In this document: positions 14,701-23,535 of the stretch, piece by piece
Numbering within the stretch: the stretch's first letter is position 1
Layout: every line of letters starts with the position of its first letter
Source of the DNA: Glandiceps talaboti
Taxonomy: Eukaryota; Hemichordata; Enteropneusta; Spengelidae
Assembly: GCF_964340395.1 (NCBI RefSeq)
Contig: NC_135556.1
Location: 11,732,910 to 11,796,909 of the forward strand
DNA: 64,000 nt
Direction: 5' to 3'
Made by a program: the position numbers and the translations under genes
The notes under the pieces: generated by a model
What the model was told of the DNA's origin: nothing
What the model saw: the letters and a program-made list of their open reading frames with translations, nothing else
Database searches by the model: none

Positions 14701-17700
14701 CTGTTGCCGATATCTTCAAGTTTAGTAAACAGTGCATTTACTGAAGCTCCATCAGTGACATCTCGACCACCTTCTCCAAACTCGCCATCAATTTGTACAT
14801 CCTTCATAGAAGTAGAACTGCCCCTTCTGCTAGGAATACCAGAACTGTCTTTCACTTGTAAAGAGCTCTCCTGTCTGATGTCTCCATTCTTACCAGTCCC
14901 ATCTTTACTACTATCCTTGACTCCTGTTGCGTTCAATTTGGCTCTCTCGTCCGTAACACTGTGCTTGTTCCCATCATTGCTTTTAGAACCTTTATTTGTG
15001 TCTGTTAATGTTTTATCATCTTTCTCTTCATCTCCTTTACCGCTAAGAACTCGTACACCGACTCCGTAAGAACTTTGCAGTTTCCGTCGAATCATCATTG
15101 GCGAACTCGTCACTTTTTGTTTAATAGTGGCAGCGAGACTCTCTTCAACTTCAAGAGCACTGCTTGATGCAGCTACACAGGTTTGACCATCGAGAGCAGT
15201 CGTGTCAACTTTTTTAATAGTAATATTTACAAAGTCATCATCATCCTTGCTGTCTTGTTTCTTAGCAACATCCTCATCTGGTTTTATGGTCACTGACTCC
15301 TCTGCATAAAGTGTTTCTGGCATGTTGACATCATCAGGTACATTTATGACAGGTCTTCTAACTTTCATCAGTACTCTGAAGGATGAAAATCAATGTAAAA
15401 ACAAAAGTTACTATTGCTTACAATATTGAGGGCGCTGTGTTCCCATGACTTTTTGTTCAGATCAACCATTTGTAATGTAGGTGCTCTTTTCATCCCTTTT
15501 CAAAAGAGGGGAGGGATGATAAGGACACTCCCAGTGCTGTATTTTAGAGTCTATGTCTCCGTTTTACTACTGTCGTTTGACAATGGTTGCAAAAAGTTGA
15601 AGTTCCAGCTGATCTATTTAAAAAAAAGTTTTGGTAACAACTATATTGATTTGAAAATGCCTAGATGAAATTCAACGATGAAATTCATCCACAAGTAGTT
15701 AAAAGGAAGACCTGGGGATACCAAAGACCCCCTAGCTCTGTAAGGTTTATCATCATATTTAAAGAAAATCATGCAGCCATTCAGCGATAACCATGAAGGT
15801 CATGAAACCAAGCAATGTGCATATGCAGACTATAGCATCTGACATTTGTGCCAGGTTTGGTTGAAATCGGTAAATGCATGTCTGAGATACAGTTGATAAT
15901 GGACGGACAGACAGGACCCAAGGTAGTAGTCCCCTCTTGGCTTCACCCATTGAGGACTAAAAATACTTTAATTTTGTAATACATACATGGATCAGCTTGA
16001 CTGAGAGTGACAACACTTACTTTTCTCCAGCCTGTTTGATCAGTTTAGCAGCTGTCTTTACTGATGTCACTTTACCGCCATCTATAGCTACTAGAACATC
16101 ACCCTACAACAACAAGCAGAGAAAACCATGAGTTTTTATCGATAGTTCACTTTGGCTGGTTTCAAGGTTTCTCTTTATTTGAAAGATTTATAGTCTTCGT
16201 AAAAGACACATTTTTCAACTCACTCATTCACATTCTGACTTTTTTTACAACAAATATGGTCTCATTCAGTCTTGACTGCAAAGGTCATGGAATAAATTGA
16301 TGTACAAAATTGGACTACAGCATCTGACAGTTGTGCCAGATTTGTTTGAAATCAGTCTATTCATGTCATCAGTATACATTTATAATTTGAATATTTTGGG
16401 TCATTTGACCTTGAACATCGAGATCAAGGTCAAGGGTGAAAGTGTCATTAGAAAGCTCATCATGGATACCATTACATTTTTGCCATTCAGCCATTATCAT
16501 GAGGGTAAAAACTCACAAGTGATGTACATATGCCATCAGACATTTGTGCTAAGTTTGGTTGAAATTATCTCATGCATTTCAAGATAAAGCTGGACACAGA
16601 CACACTCATGCATACATATACGGACAGACAGACAAACAGACCCCAACATACTAGTACGTACACCTCCTTGGGCTTTGCTCGTTGGGGACTAAAACAGTCA
16701 TTTTATTTGTCTTCTCATGTAGGTATTTGGATTGTACTATATTTCCTTTATTTCCTTTTTTTTCTAATGGAACTTATAATTTATATTAAATTCAACTGGG
16801 CTTAGTGAATAATACTTAAGTTAGTAGATATTCATGCTAAAGAAAGAGATTTAATTAATTTCATTACAATTTGATCCTTTGAAGTTTGAAGACAGCAAAA
16901 TCTCCATTGAAGGTATATTATAATACTACAAACTCATAAATTGATTGCAAGAAAAATGGACGATGAGCGTATTATGAACATACAGGTATACAGGTATACA
17001 GGTACAATTCTGATTATAGGCCTTATTTAGGCCTCTGATATCAGATCATGTTAAATTAAAGTCTTGTCAGTGCGTATGCTAGCATAGTCTTCAAATTTAA
17101 ATTTCATTTGCAAGTCCTTCCCAGTGTCTATCTAAACGTCTCTCAAAATTATATACATTTGGTGCATCAACCACATGATTGGGAAGACTATTCCATTGGT
17201 TTATACTTCTATGTACAAAAGAAAATTTCCTAATATCCAGCCTAGTATGGACTTTGTACAGTTTATATTGATGCCCTCTAGTGTCACAATGTCTGGTCTT
17301 GAGAAAATCATGTATTCGCCTGAATAATACAGAATTGATTATTTGACTTTGACAGATGATGGTGTCCATAAAGATGGTCACAGTACCGGTACTTTGTCAT
17401 TCTACAATCCATCATTACTTAGCCTGTCTGCCAGATAAGCTAAATTAATCTGTTATGCTACTATAGACAGATGGTTGGAAGGCATGTTAGTCTGGTGACA
17501 CAGTCATACACAGATGGCTAGGAGGAATGCTAGTCAGGTTATCAATCATTATACATATTTGTCATTTTGTCCATATGATGATGTTCCAAAAAACAGTGCC
17601 TGTTATAAAAAGGAAACCTGTTGCCCCTGACCCTTTGCCCATTTGGCCTGAACGTACATACCTCCTTTTGATGTACTGATGCCAAACAGGCCTAGAACTG

Positions 17701-20700
17701 GTTATGAAAAATAGGGTTGTTTTGTAAATACATTCATTCCACGGCAGTAAGGGGAGAACCAAGCGATGTGAAGGCAACACATACATATAGTCTCACCACA
17801 TTTAGAAAGAAGAGTACCTTGGATACAAGTATTGACATTCAGTATATCATTTCTGATTGAATCATAAATTACCTTTTTTAATTCAGTAGAACTAGCAGGT
17901 GAACTTGGTGTAATTGTCTCAAGTACAACCAGTTCTTCAACATCTTCTCCAGCTGAAACTTCCTGTTTGAATAAAGTTCCTATCGGTAGAGATTTGTTAC
18001 CACGCTGAATCTCAACTTCCACGGTATCATATGGCATCTTCCCCTGGCCACTTTTATGACCGCTGTTCTTATCTTTGTATGGAGTGGATTCTACAGGCAA
18101 AACAAATAAAAAATGTCTGTTTTGCAAATTCAAAAGACAGACATCACTGTTCTTATTATCAAGGAAAAGACAGCAGTTCTAAACAGAATGGCATACCAGT
18201 AGTCTAATGATTGCAACCCAATGATTGGCCGTCACAACATGACTATGTGATTGTTTTATTTGAAGGTAATAAGCACTTAGGAGTCATGAATATTCATGTT
18301 CTGCTATTACATACACATGTCTGGTGACTCATGAATTGTATTCATGGCAAGGGCCTCCACTGAACAATGATTGAAGAGTATGTTTCAACTCAGTATATCT
18401 CAGTGCTCACTCATAATGTACATGTATGTAATTTTAATTCATAACTCATTCAGAAATGTCTACTTCACTAAGCAATGAATAAAGAACAAGTTTCAACTCA
18501 ATACTTCTTGGCAATCGTTCATAATGTATGTGATGTAAAATTGGGACTCGCAAGGTTATGAAAATGCTTTAAAATTTATTTTGTGCAGTGGTAACTCACC
18601 AACTACTAACGTACAAAATACTTCGGCCTCCATGGGCATTGGTGGGAGTCTGGAGCACTCGACTACTGTGACATCTAGTTTACCTATGGTGATCTTGGAA
18701 TCATTAATAACGACATCATCCATCAAGTGTGGAGGATCGGACTTGATAAAGAAAGGTTTGTAACGGATCTTGTAATTGGGTAATGTGTGTTTCTTACGAA
18801 CCGATCGACGAATCTGTCACACAGAGAAGAAACGTAACAGAACACAGCATTATAACGAGGCAGGATTATCCCCAGTCTAGCTGCTAGATCTTCCGGGCTT
18901 TCTTCCGATACAATGCGACAAGCGACTTTTGGCTGCTTTATCGAGGGTGGAACGGGTATTCCAACCTCAATTAAGTGACTTTCAGTAGATTATCGTATCG
19001 GAAGAAAGCCCAAAGGTCTAGCAGCAAGACAAGATTATGCCCACAATTCTATTAGAGTATCACATAGAAATGGACTTTCCAATTACATTCAAATAGCAAT
19101 GTTTAAGCAGTAGCAAGCTAAATGTGGTGTTTGCTCTGTAGACATGGACAAAGTTAATGTCTTCATAAACAAGAAACCACAGCTGCTGTGTCAAAGAACC
19201 TTACATGTATTGATTCTATATACAGCTTGATATTTAGTTTATGTCTTTGACGTTGACCACACAGCAATACAAATACATTCACCACTTAGATAATTAAAGG
19301 GAATTATTACAAACTTGACAGTGACTCAGTGAAGTATCCCAATTAGTCATCAGGGAAAGTATTTGACAGTTCATGGTTTCAATTAATTCATCTGGAATTA
19401 TGACTTTTACACAAAGGGATGCTAACTACAATCAACAATAATTATCTATTACATGAAGTTATTGCCCCATGTAATGCAGTGAGATTACTGTAACATCGAA
19501 ACAGAGTAAACTCAATAGGGGGGCTTGCTACAATCAGCAAAAGCCATTCTAAACAATTGTAGTTTCTTTGTTCATGTAGTCATTGGTCTATGTCTATTGG
19601 AGCAAATACAACACTTAGCTTGCCAACACTGTAATTTTGTCTCCTACCTGATTCACAATCAAAGATCCCAACTGAGTAACAACACGACCTTCAAACTGAG
19701 ATTCAATTTCAAATTCCATCTCTGGTTCCTGAGGATAAAACAAAATACATTTTTGAGTAGAATTGTACACCTTTGACATCTTTGTTCACATCAAATCCAA
19801 ACATTTGCTGTGGTATCATTCAACTTATTAACTATGAGAAGTTTAAATTCAAATTTTCAGCAATATAATCAGGACTCCTTGAAATGAAACATCTACAATT
19901 AGTAATCACTGCATTATTTGCAGAGACAGTTAACAGAAGATACAGATTAGGGTCTTCCAATAACGCCATCACTAAAATTACAAAATGTTACACAAAAATG
20001 AAGTTGTCGTTGCTGTCTGTATAAAACCTACCGTGAAGAAAGCAAAAGACCAGTGAGTGTATGGATGTCTTGTAAATTGGAGCCGACCATGTCCTTTCAA
20101 ATATTTCAATGTGATACAAACATACACTGCCTTGCCAAACACTAGATCAGCATCAACAGCAAGACGGAATCCACCATTGTACTCAACCTCCAAACCAATA
20201 TCTAGTTCCTGTCATTGTAAAATATTAAAAACAACACATTTAACAAGAATCAGAGACTGTATGATAACCAACATATCACTATCCACACTTTATGAAGAAA
20301 TCATAAAATTGTCATATCTAACTGTGAAGTATTTGATTATCTCTCTAAACCTTGAGATAGTATTGCTTGATATGTATAGGGACAAGAGATTAGATTCTCT
20401 GATGTAACTTTGAAGCAAATCGGACTGAAGACTCAGCCAGTGGCGAACTCAGCCAGTAGGAGAATTCACCCTGTTGCAAACTCAACCAACATGAGTCTTA
20501 CACATTTCACATCTAGCAATTGCACTGTGGTTATTTATAATTATCAAATGGAGTTACATGTAGTGCCTTATAACCTGAGCATTGTATTATTACATACTGG
20601 CTGAGTTTTCTTATAGGCCAAATTCGCCTGGGTGTGTACTCTTACAGGCCAAGTTTATTTGTATGTATGCTGGCTGAGTTTATAACTGACTGACTTCTCT

Positions 20701-21728
20701 TGATACTAAGTTATCACAAGATATTGAGTACAGTCCTAACAGAACTATCAGTTTTGGCCTTGCCTGTAGAAATCAGTTTACTATCAATCAAGCATTTACA
20801 TGCATACCTTGTAGTGAGAATTCTGACAACAAACTCTGGGCAAGAAAGCTCATAAGCATTGAACAAGGCTCACTTCGAAAAAAAAAAAGATGAAATACTT
20901 ACCTCAGGTGCTAGTTCCATATCTGATGGTTTAGCTTTCAATAAAGTAGCATTTTTGAATGTTGGAAGGTGAGGTCCAAGTGAGTAGTCCCTTACCTTCA
21001 GAAAGAGAGAGAGAGATTCAAAGTATGTTCTGTAAATAAACTTCAATTTAGGGTTCACTCTGCACTGGGCTCAAATTTAGCAGTAGTCCAGGGCATAGTC
21101 TTCTAAACGCAGTATCTAAACTACCAAATTTATAAGGTGGTAGTTATTTAAACCAATGGAAATCAAAAGAAACTAGAAGCTGAAATAGTTCACTTGGCTA
21201 AATTTGACTACTCAGTGCAGAAGTTAAATTTGAGAAAAAAAGTACACAGAAATAAGAAAATAAGGAAAGAAATTGTAAAATGGCGCACATTTTCTTTTAG
21301 TAATTACAACAACATGATGGTATTACTTACTGTGAGTGCTTCAATAACTCTCCCTAAAGTTTTTGACTGCAGTAACTCATCAAATTCTACATTCATCTTT
21401 TTTATCACCCATCGTCTCAGCCGGTCTGTGTCTCTCAGTTCAGAAAATAGGAATGCAAACACAAAGTTCAAACAGTTCAGAGACTCCTTCTTGGCCACTA
21501 TGTCCTGATACTTGCCTAGATCCTTGGAAAAAAATAATAACAACAAAAACAATTCAAACGCTGTCTAAAGTACTTAACAGAATATTCTGTAACACACTTG
21601 GACGTATGAATGCTCTTTTTTTGTTTCCTGTGTGTGTCTGTGTATGTGCGCGTGTGTGTCTGTGTGTATGTGTGTGTGTCTGTGTGGGTATCTGCCTGTG
21701 TGGTGTGTGCATGTGTGTGTGCAGGTGG

Positions 21729-21790
<62 letters not shown>

Positions 21791-23004
21791 ATGTATGTAT
21801 GTATGTATGTATGTATGTATGTATGTATGTATGTATGTATGTATGTATGTATGTGCATGTAGTGTAATTGTGTGTATGTATTAATGTTAGTCACTGTGTG
21901 TGTGTGGGTGAAGGTACTGTTGTACAGTTCAGTGTTTTGCTAATATTTTAGAACCCCATAGCAAGTGAAGTATGGTATATTTTAATATAACATTGCTTGC
22001 TATAGTTATTCAATCATAATATTGATGAGGAAACAAGTTACCCCATTAGATTTTCTCTCTATCTATATTAAAATGTCCGCAGTTTCATTTCTACAAATGC
22101 ACAATCAATCATATACTTATGTTATTGAAAGTTGAATTGAAAGTACAATTTGTACATTGTATATTTCTATTTATTTCTAATCCAATATTTGCTTACACAG
22201 AGAATTCATTGTCTAATCTAGTACCATATGTTCCACCCAAACTGTAAGTATTACCATATTACTAATATTTTAACATAAACTAATACCAAACACTGTCTAG
22301 CTTATACCCTTACAAATAAAAAACTCAAAATACATTCTAAAATTAGAACATGTTCTATCATAGACTGGATTTTTCAAAACCAGAAAGGGGGATTTTGAAG
22401 CAAGCTCATTTTTAGGCTTATTTAACCTCCAGACAAATTAGATATAAGTGCTCCAAGAATGTAATTTTGTGTAATGGTACAAAGTTTCAGGTATAGAGTC
22501 TCAGTATTTAGCCTTGGCTTTTGAAAGACTGGAGATGACATCCCTGCATATTTATGTTCCATTACCAATTTTCATCAATTTGCATTTCCCATGACTACTG
22601 TCAGCACCAAAACAGTATGTGAAGTATCTCACTATAACTGATAGAATACACCGTGAAAAAAAAAACAATATGGTGCTTGGGGAATGACAATGATTTTTAT
22701 CTTTTCCCTATCGATTAGAAATCACAGAAGACCAAAGGTCTGAAGTACTTGGTCATGCTGATACTGATTTATCGCTCTTGCTTCACGGTGATTTTGAGTC
22801 AAGTGGTTATCTAAGAAATTATTAATAATACTGCTTCTGTTTAATCCTTACCTTTGGAATCTTGGCTTTCTCATGCAATGTTAGAGGTTTGCGTACATGC
22901 CCGACGAATGGTTGATTTCTCACATACGAGTAAAATATGATTATCTGGAAAATTATTGTACACAGTCCTCCAACGACCATTGACAGAAGAATTACTAGTA
23001 GCAT
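1..23004 (-). CDS. PDZD8: PDZ domain-containing protein 8 orthologue, 3' end outside the window
   Basis: ER-anchored lipid-transfer protein of ER-endolysosome/mitochondria contacts (family knowledge). Sixteen exons splice in frame with GT-AG borders: 23004-22852, 21522-21331, 20995-20903, 20208-20032, 19728-19648, 18813-18600, 18090-17873, 16103-16021, 15375-14664, 13742-13513, 12433-12119, 3307-3229, 2730-2636, 2020-1693, 1209-1147, 755-<1 (at least 1,262 codons; human about 1,154). Domain order matches the family. An N-terminal membrane helix spans about residues 2-27. The SMP/TULIP domain spans about 55-257, with ELRDT, EVEYNGG, DLVFGK and TLPNYKIR. The PDZ domain is split over exons 7-8. 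A C2-like stretch with SWDETFQFDV lies in exon 10. A zinc-binding C1 domain lies over exons 12-13 (H-x12-C-x2-C, then CRVC, CHRKC). A charged coiled-coil-like tail contains an Ala/Gln/Asp repeat. Start chosen because it opens directly on the membrane helix. Head-to-head with FRG1; intron 11 hosts two GPCR genes. Confidence 0.95.
275..530 (-). repeat. PDZD8: Coding tetrapeptide repeat (A-Q-D-A/V) in the last PDZD8 exon seen
   Basis: In the PDZD8 reading frame the 12-bp unit gca-caa-gat-gyn recurs about 20 times with few substitutions, giving alternating AQDA and AQDV with occasional AQAA or AKAA. It sits after a helical, charged segment (SKLQHEID...) and before a Gln/Glu/Pro-rich tail. The opposite-strand and off-frame readings of the same DNA are also open, which is an artefact of the repeat. 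I know of no such repeat in vertebrate PDZD8, so it is probably a lineage-specific expansion that may vary in length between individuals. Confidence 0.85.
3743..3892. repeat. Tandem duplication, period 75 bp, two copies
   Basis: The second unit starts at about 3818 and repeats the first with a few substitutions (shared core ttctagccacagtaga). It lies in PDZD8 intron 11 between exon 12 and the first GPCR gene. No coding role is visible. Confidence 0.85.
4997..6052 (+). CDS. Intronless rhodopsin-family (class A) orphan GPCR, copy 1
   Basis: Single-exon 351-residue seven-helix receptor for the plasma membrane. Class A landmarks are in order: N-linked glycosylation sites in the N-terminus, GN at 60-61 (TM1), LAFAD with Asp89 (TM2), Cys118 (TM3) and Cys196 (second outer loop) for the disulphide, DRY at 142-144, Trp280 in TM6 and NPFIY at 322-326, then a short Cys-containing tail. 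Residue 3.32 is Asn125, not the Asp of aminergic receptors, and TM7 has Ser where opsins have the retinal Lys, so neither class is supported. TM6 reads TWIT and lacks the usual proline. The frame stays open back to an ATG at 4907. I chose 4997 because the paralogue at 8592 starts at the aligned position after a shared agcaggATG context. Nested antisense in PDZD8 intron 11. Ligand unknown. Confidence 0.92.
   Translation: MSNSTFNLSGNLWETNNVTEDLHWSNLGEDNIPDFMKTGFFKWLMIIIFYFILSPISMIGNILVILTLWNNRKFEDPQYKFIISLAFADVAFGLLYLPITFWPVVHETNQWLYGHELCQFHGWLNITLAFTSLFNLTAISIDRYFACCQPLHYHQKMTPRRVKIMICTAWGYASVLALLPTFGLGEYKYYVHKYSCTSVWEARLINLVYQNLLGALAFFPTLGVIIYCNLKIYLAVKHQNTQVQQMNSFGGNQAQQSNIKKNFRGAKMIAAVIAAYFVTWITYVAIHMIELYTFHKTTELKVGLIVAQNVTNCLYSLSAMVNPFIYGMMRGPIRKEMKKKLYCCSSNQNGV
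6281..6337. repeat. (AC)n microsatellite
   Basis: Uninterrupted AC dinucleotide run about 230 bp downstream of the first GPCR stop codon. Alternating purine-pyrimidine sequence of this kind can adopt Z-DNA. Confidence 0.97.
7832..7863. repeat. (ACTG)n microsatellite, eight units
   Basis: Perfect tetranucleotide run between the two GPCR genes. Confidence 0.95.
8592..9641 (+). CDS. Intronless rhodopsin-family (class A) orphan GPCR, copy 2
   Basis: Single-exon 349-residue receptor and close paralogue of the gene 2.5 kb upstream, colinear over its whole length. It has N-glycosylation sites in the N-terminus, GN at 66-67, LAFAD in TM2, Cys122 and Cys200 for the outer disulphide, DRY at 146-148, TWLP in TM6 (proline present, unlike copy 1) and NPLIY at 324-328. 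The tail MRGPIRKEMKK is almost identical to copy 1. Position 3.32 is His129, so aminergic pharmacology is unlikely. The third inner loop is short and Gln/His-rich. Divergence is concentrated in the N-terminus, TM3-TM5 and the outer loops, the usual ligand-side regions. It arose by tandem duplication that included some 5' flank. Ligand and coupling cannot be read from sequence. Confidence 0.92.
   Translation: METENEMLNSSFNLSVNWWEINNYTTDSNWSGLGEDNIPAFMKSVVFKWINIITYFVLLCPISTVGNILVIITLLNNRKFEDPQYKFIMSLAFADIALCLIYLPMTYLPVTLNRWPYGNTVCQFHGWLHLTLAFTSLLNLTAISIDRYFACCQPLHYHQKMTPGRVKIMISMAWIYASILALLPIFGLGEYGYHPHKYSCSIVWEPKFICQFYQGILGMLAVFPTLVIIILCYLKIYQAVKHQRMKLQQMNNHGGHPAQQKMKDLKGTLTLVIVICTYFITWLPYVSVHMIELYTAHKTAEQKAVIMTAENVTSYIYCLSTMVNPLIYGMMRGPIRKEMKKRFLVCDSR
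9904..10068. repeat. Tandem duplication, period about 87 bp
   Basis: Two adjacent units share cagtgtttttgttaagg, gtaagcagg and cccctgtcattttact blocks. It lies just downstream of the second GPCR gene. Confidence 0.8.
10518..10855. mobile_element. Inverted-repeat (MITE-like) element, copy 1
   Basis: The ends are inverted copies of each other (gatagacacaaacta at the left, tagtttgtgcctatc at the right). The interior contains aagctattgaat and a hexanucleotide-rich middle that reappears at 54085-54350, so this is a dispersed family. No open reading frame for a transposase. The exact target duplication is not clear. Confidence 0.6.
10981..11071. mobile_element. Degraded copy of the TAGTCT-ended MITE (family A)
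   Basis: Shares ggggtttaccaatgtgtgag and the terminal gagacta with the intact copies at 13266 and 41214. The left end is not recognisable. Confidence 0.55.
11751..11796. repeat. (CA)n microsatellite
   Basis: Pure CA run preceded by an imperfect cacaca/cacata zone from about 11713. Confidence 0.95.
11880..11964. mobile_element. Degraded copy of the TAGTCT-ended MITE (family A)
   Basis: Carries ggttagctgatgtgtgaggg and the ending taccttgcagacta, matching the right half of the intact copies. It lies 150 bp from PDZD8 exon 11. Confidence 0.55.
12960..13095. repeat. Dispersed repeat with aaaatgta / gtaagatttttg blocks
   Basis: Contains ctacattttatcatctgg and aatcttaccaacagagatat, which recur in both orientations here and at 38610-38810. 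Probably a remnant of a short inverted-repeat transposon. Lies in PDZD8 intron 10. Confidence 0.5.
13266..13358. mobile_element. TAGTCT-ended MITE (family A) with 10-bp target duplication
   Basis: A 93-bp element bounded by cactctgtaag and ttacaaacta (inverted ends, partly mutated) and flanked on both sides by the same tttacatagg (13256-13265 and 13359-13368). The body shares gttgaccgatgtgtgagggc with the copy at 41214. Non-autonomous. Lies about 150 bp from PDZD8 exon 10. Confidence 0.85.
13786..14010. repeat. Minisatellite, four units of 56 bp
   Basis: Unit starts at 13786, 13842, 13898 and 13954, each beginning with a variant of caatctgggcttacatt and containing ctgttgccatggccac. Spacing is exactly 56 bp. 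Lies in PDZD8 intron 9, just upstream of exon 10. It is not a CRISPR: there are no unique spacers. Confidence 0.9.
14300..14580. repeat. Diverged tandem duplication, period about 160 bp
   Basis: Both units contain cctagtgtccaaa followed by atcttttg and a later ggaatactg/ggtatactg block. A related stretch is present near 42650-42730 in ASAH1, so the unit is probably part of a dispersed repeat. Confidence 0.55.
15710..16691. repeat. Two adjacent copies of a dispersed repeat ending in ggactaaaa
   Basis: Copies at about 15710-15960 and 16260-16691 flank PDZD8 exon 8. Each contains tttggttgaaat, a catctgacatttgtgcc-type block, an acagacagac tract and the end gaggactaaaa or ggggactaaaa. A copy in the opposite orientation starts near 29596 (ttagtcccgtgaagggg). 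It has no open frame. I infer a non-autonomous transposon family of uncertain class. Confidence 0.5.
16981..17381 (-). mobile_element. 5'-truncated CR1/L2-like LINE: reverse-transcriptase C-terminus and 3' tail
   Basis: The minus-strand reading at 17381-17097 is open for 94 codons and has the typical C-terminus of non-LTR reverse transcriptases: TRLDIRKFSF, then NQWNSLPNHVV and FERRLDRHW. Downstream on that strand lies about 90 bp of untranslated sequence and then three units of an 8-bp repeat (cctgtata) at 17005-16981, the kind of short tandem tail used by CR1/L2 elements. The reverse-transcriptase core and endonuclease are absent, as usual for truncated insertions. It sits in PDZD8 intron 7 in the same orientation as the gene. 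Family-level assignment is inference. Confidence 0.75.
18873..19032. mobile_element. TAGTCT-type MITE (family B) with 9-bp target duplication
   Basis: A 160-bp foldback. The left end cagtctagctgctaga is followed by gggctttcttccgatac, and the right end is its inverse (gtatcggaagaaagccc, then tctagcagcaagacaa). Flanks are gattatccc (18864-18872) and gattatgcc (19033-19041), a 9-bp target duplication with one change. No coding capacity. Located in PDZD8 intron 5, about 60 bp from exon 6. Confidence 0.85.
21620..21905. repeat. Compound (TG)n / (TCTG)n / (TATG)n microsatellite
   Basis: Imperfect TG, a run of TCTG units near 21729-21760, a short pure TG run, then about 20 TATG units to about 21853. 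Open frames across this region in several phases are repeat artefacts. PDZD8 intron 1. Confidence 0.95.
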
Positions 23005-23535
23005 TTTGAACTTGTATGTGTCAACAACTTCCTGTAATATGCGAGACAGTGAAGAGGGAGATCGATCAGATCGAAGGGTACCAGAAAATCAAAGGTTACC
23101 ACAAAAGGTCATAGAAGGTCAAGCTACCACCATTGTAAAAAGTAAACAATCGGTGTCTGTCCACAGACAACGGTCATCCACTGCTTTCTTTTGCGGAACA
23201 ATGACTTTAGGCATCCTCGGAAATTATCGATACAAATGAAACTGGCCGCTCACGGTGCATAATCTACAATAATGTCCTAAAGAGTCGACTTTACAGATTT
23301 GGTCGAAGGGTTCCCCTTCTTGATGGAGGTCGCCATGTTTTATTATATCTTCACGCGTGAAATTACGAGATTAGGTTTCATCTCCATGCTGCAAGACGGA
23401 ACAGTTTGTACTCTCGTATGAAAGTGCTCACGTGATTGTAATGGCGTCTGTTTTGGTTTAGTCAGCTGGCCGGGTGTTCATGTAAAATATTAGCATTTTC
23501 TTGAGTATCAAAGTCTTTCAGGTTTCAAACGCAAT
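23005..23535. promoter_or_regulatory. Bidirectional promoter region between PDZD8 and FRG1
   Basis: The two start codons are divergent and 531 bp apart, so both 5' leaders and both promoters must fit here. No TATA box is evident. A palindromic E-box TCACGTGA lies at 23428-23435 (USF/TFE-type site). Two GCCATG/ATGGCG motifs (about 23330 and 23444) resemble YY1 sites. CpG dinucleotides are locally commoner than in the surrounding DNA. Transcription starts cannot be placed from sequence. Confidence 0.7.

Noticed and set aside
14638-15069. Plus-strand frame of 143 codons
   Set aside because: Antisense shadow of PDZD8 exon 9.
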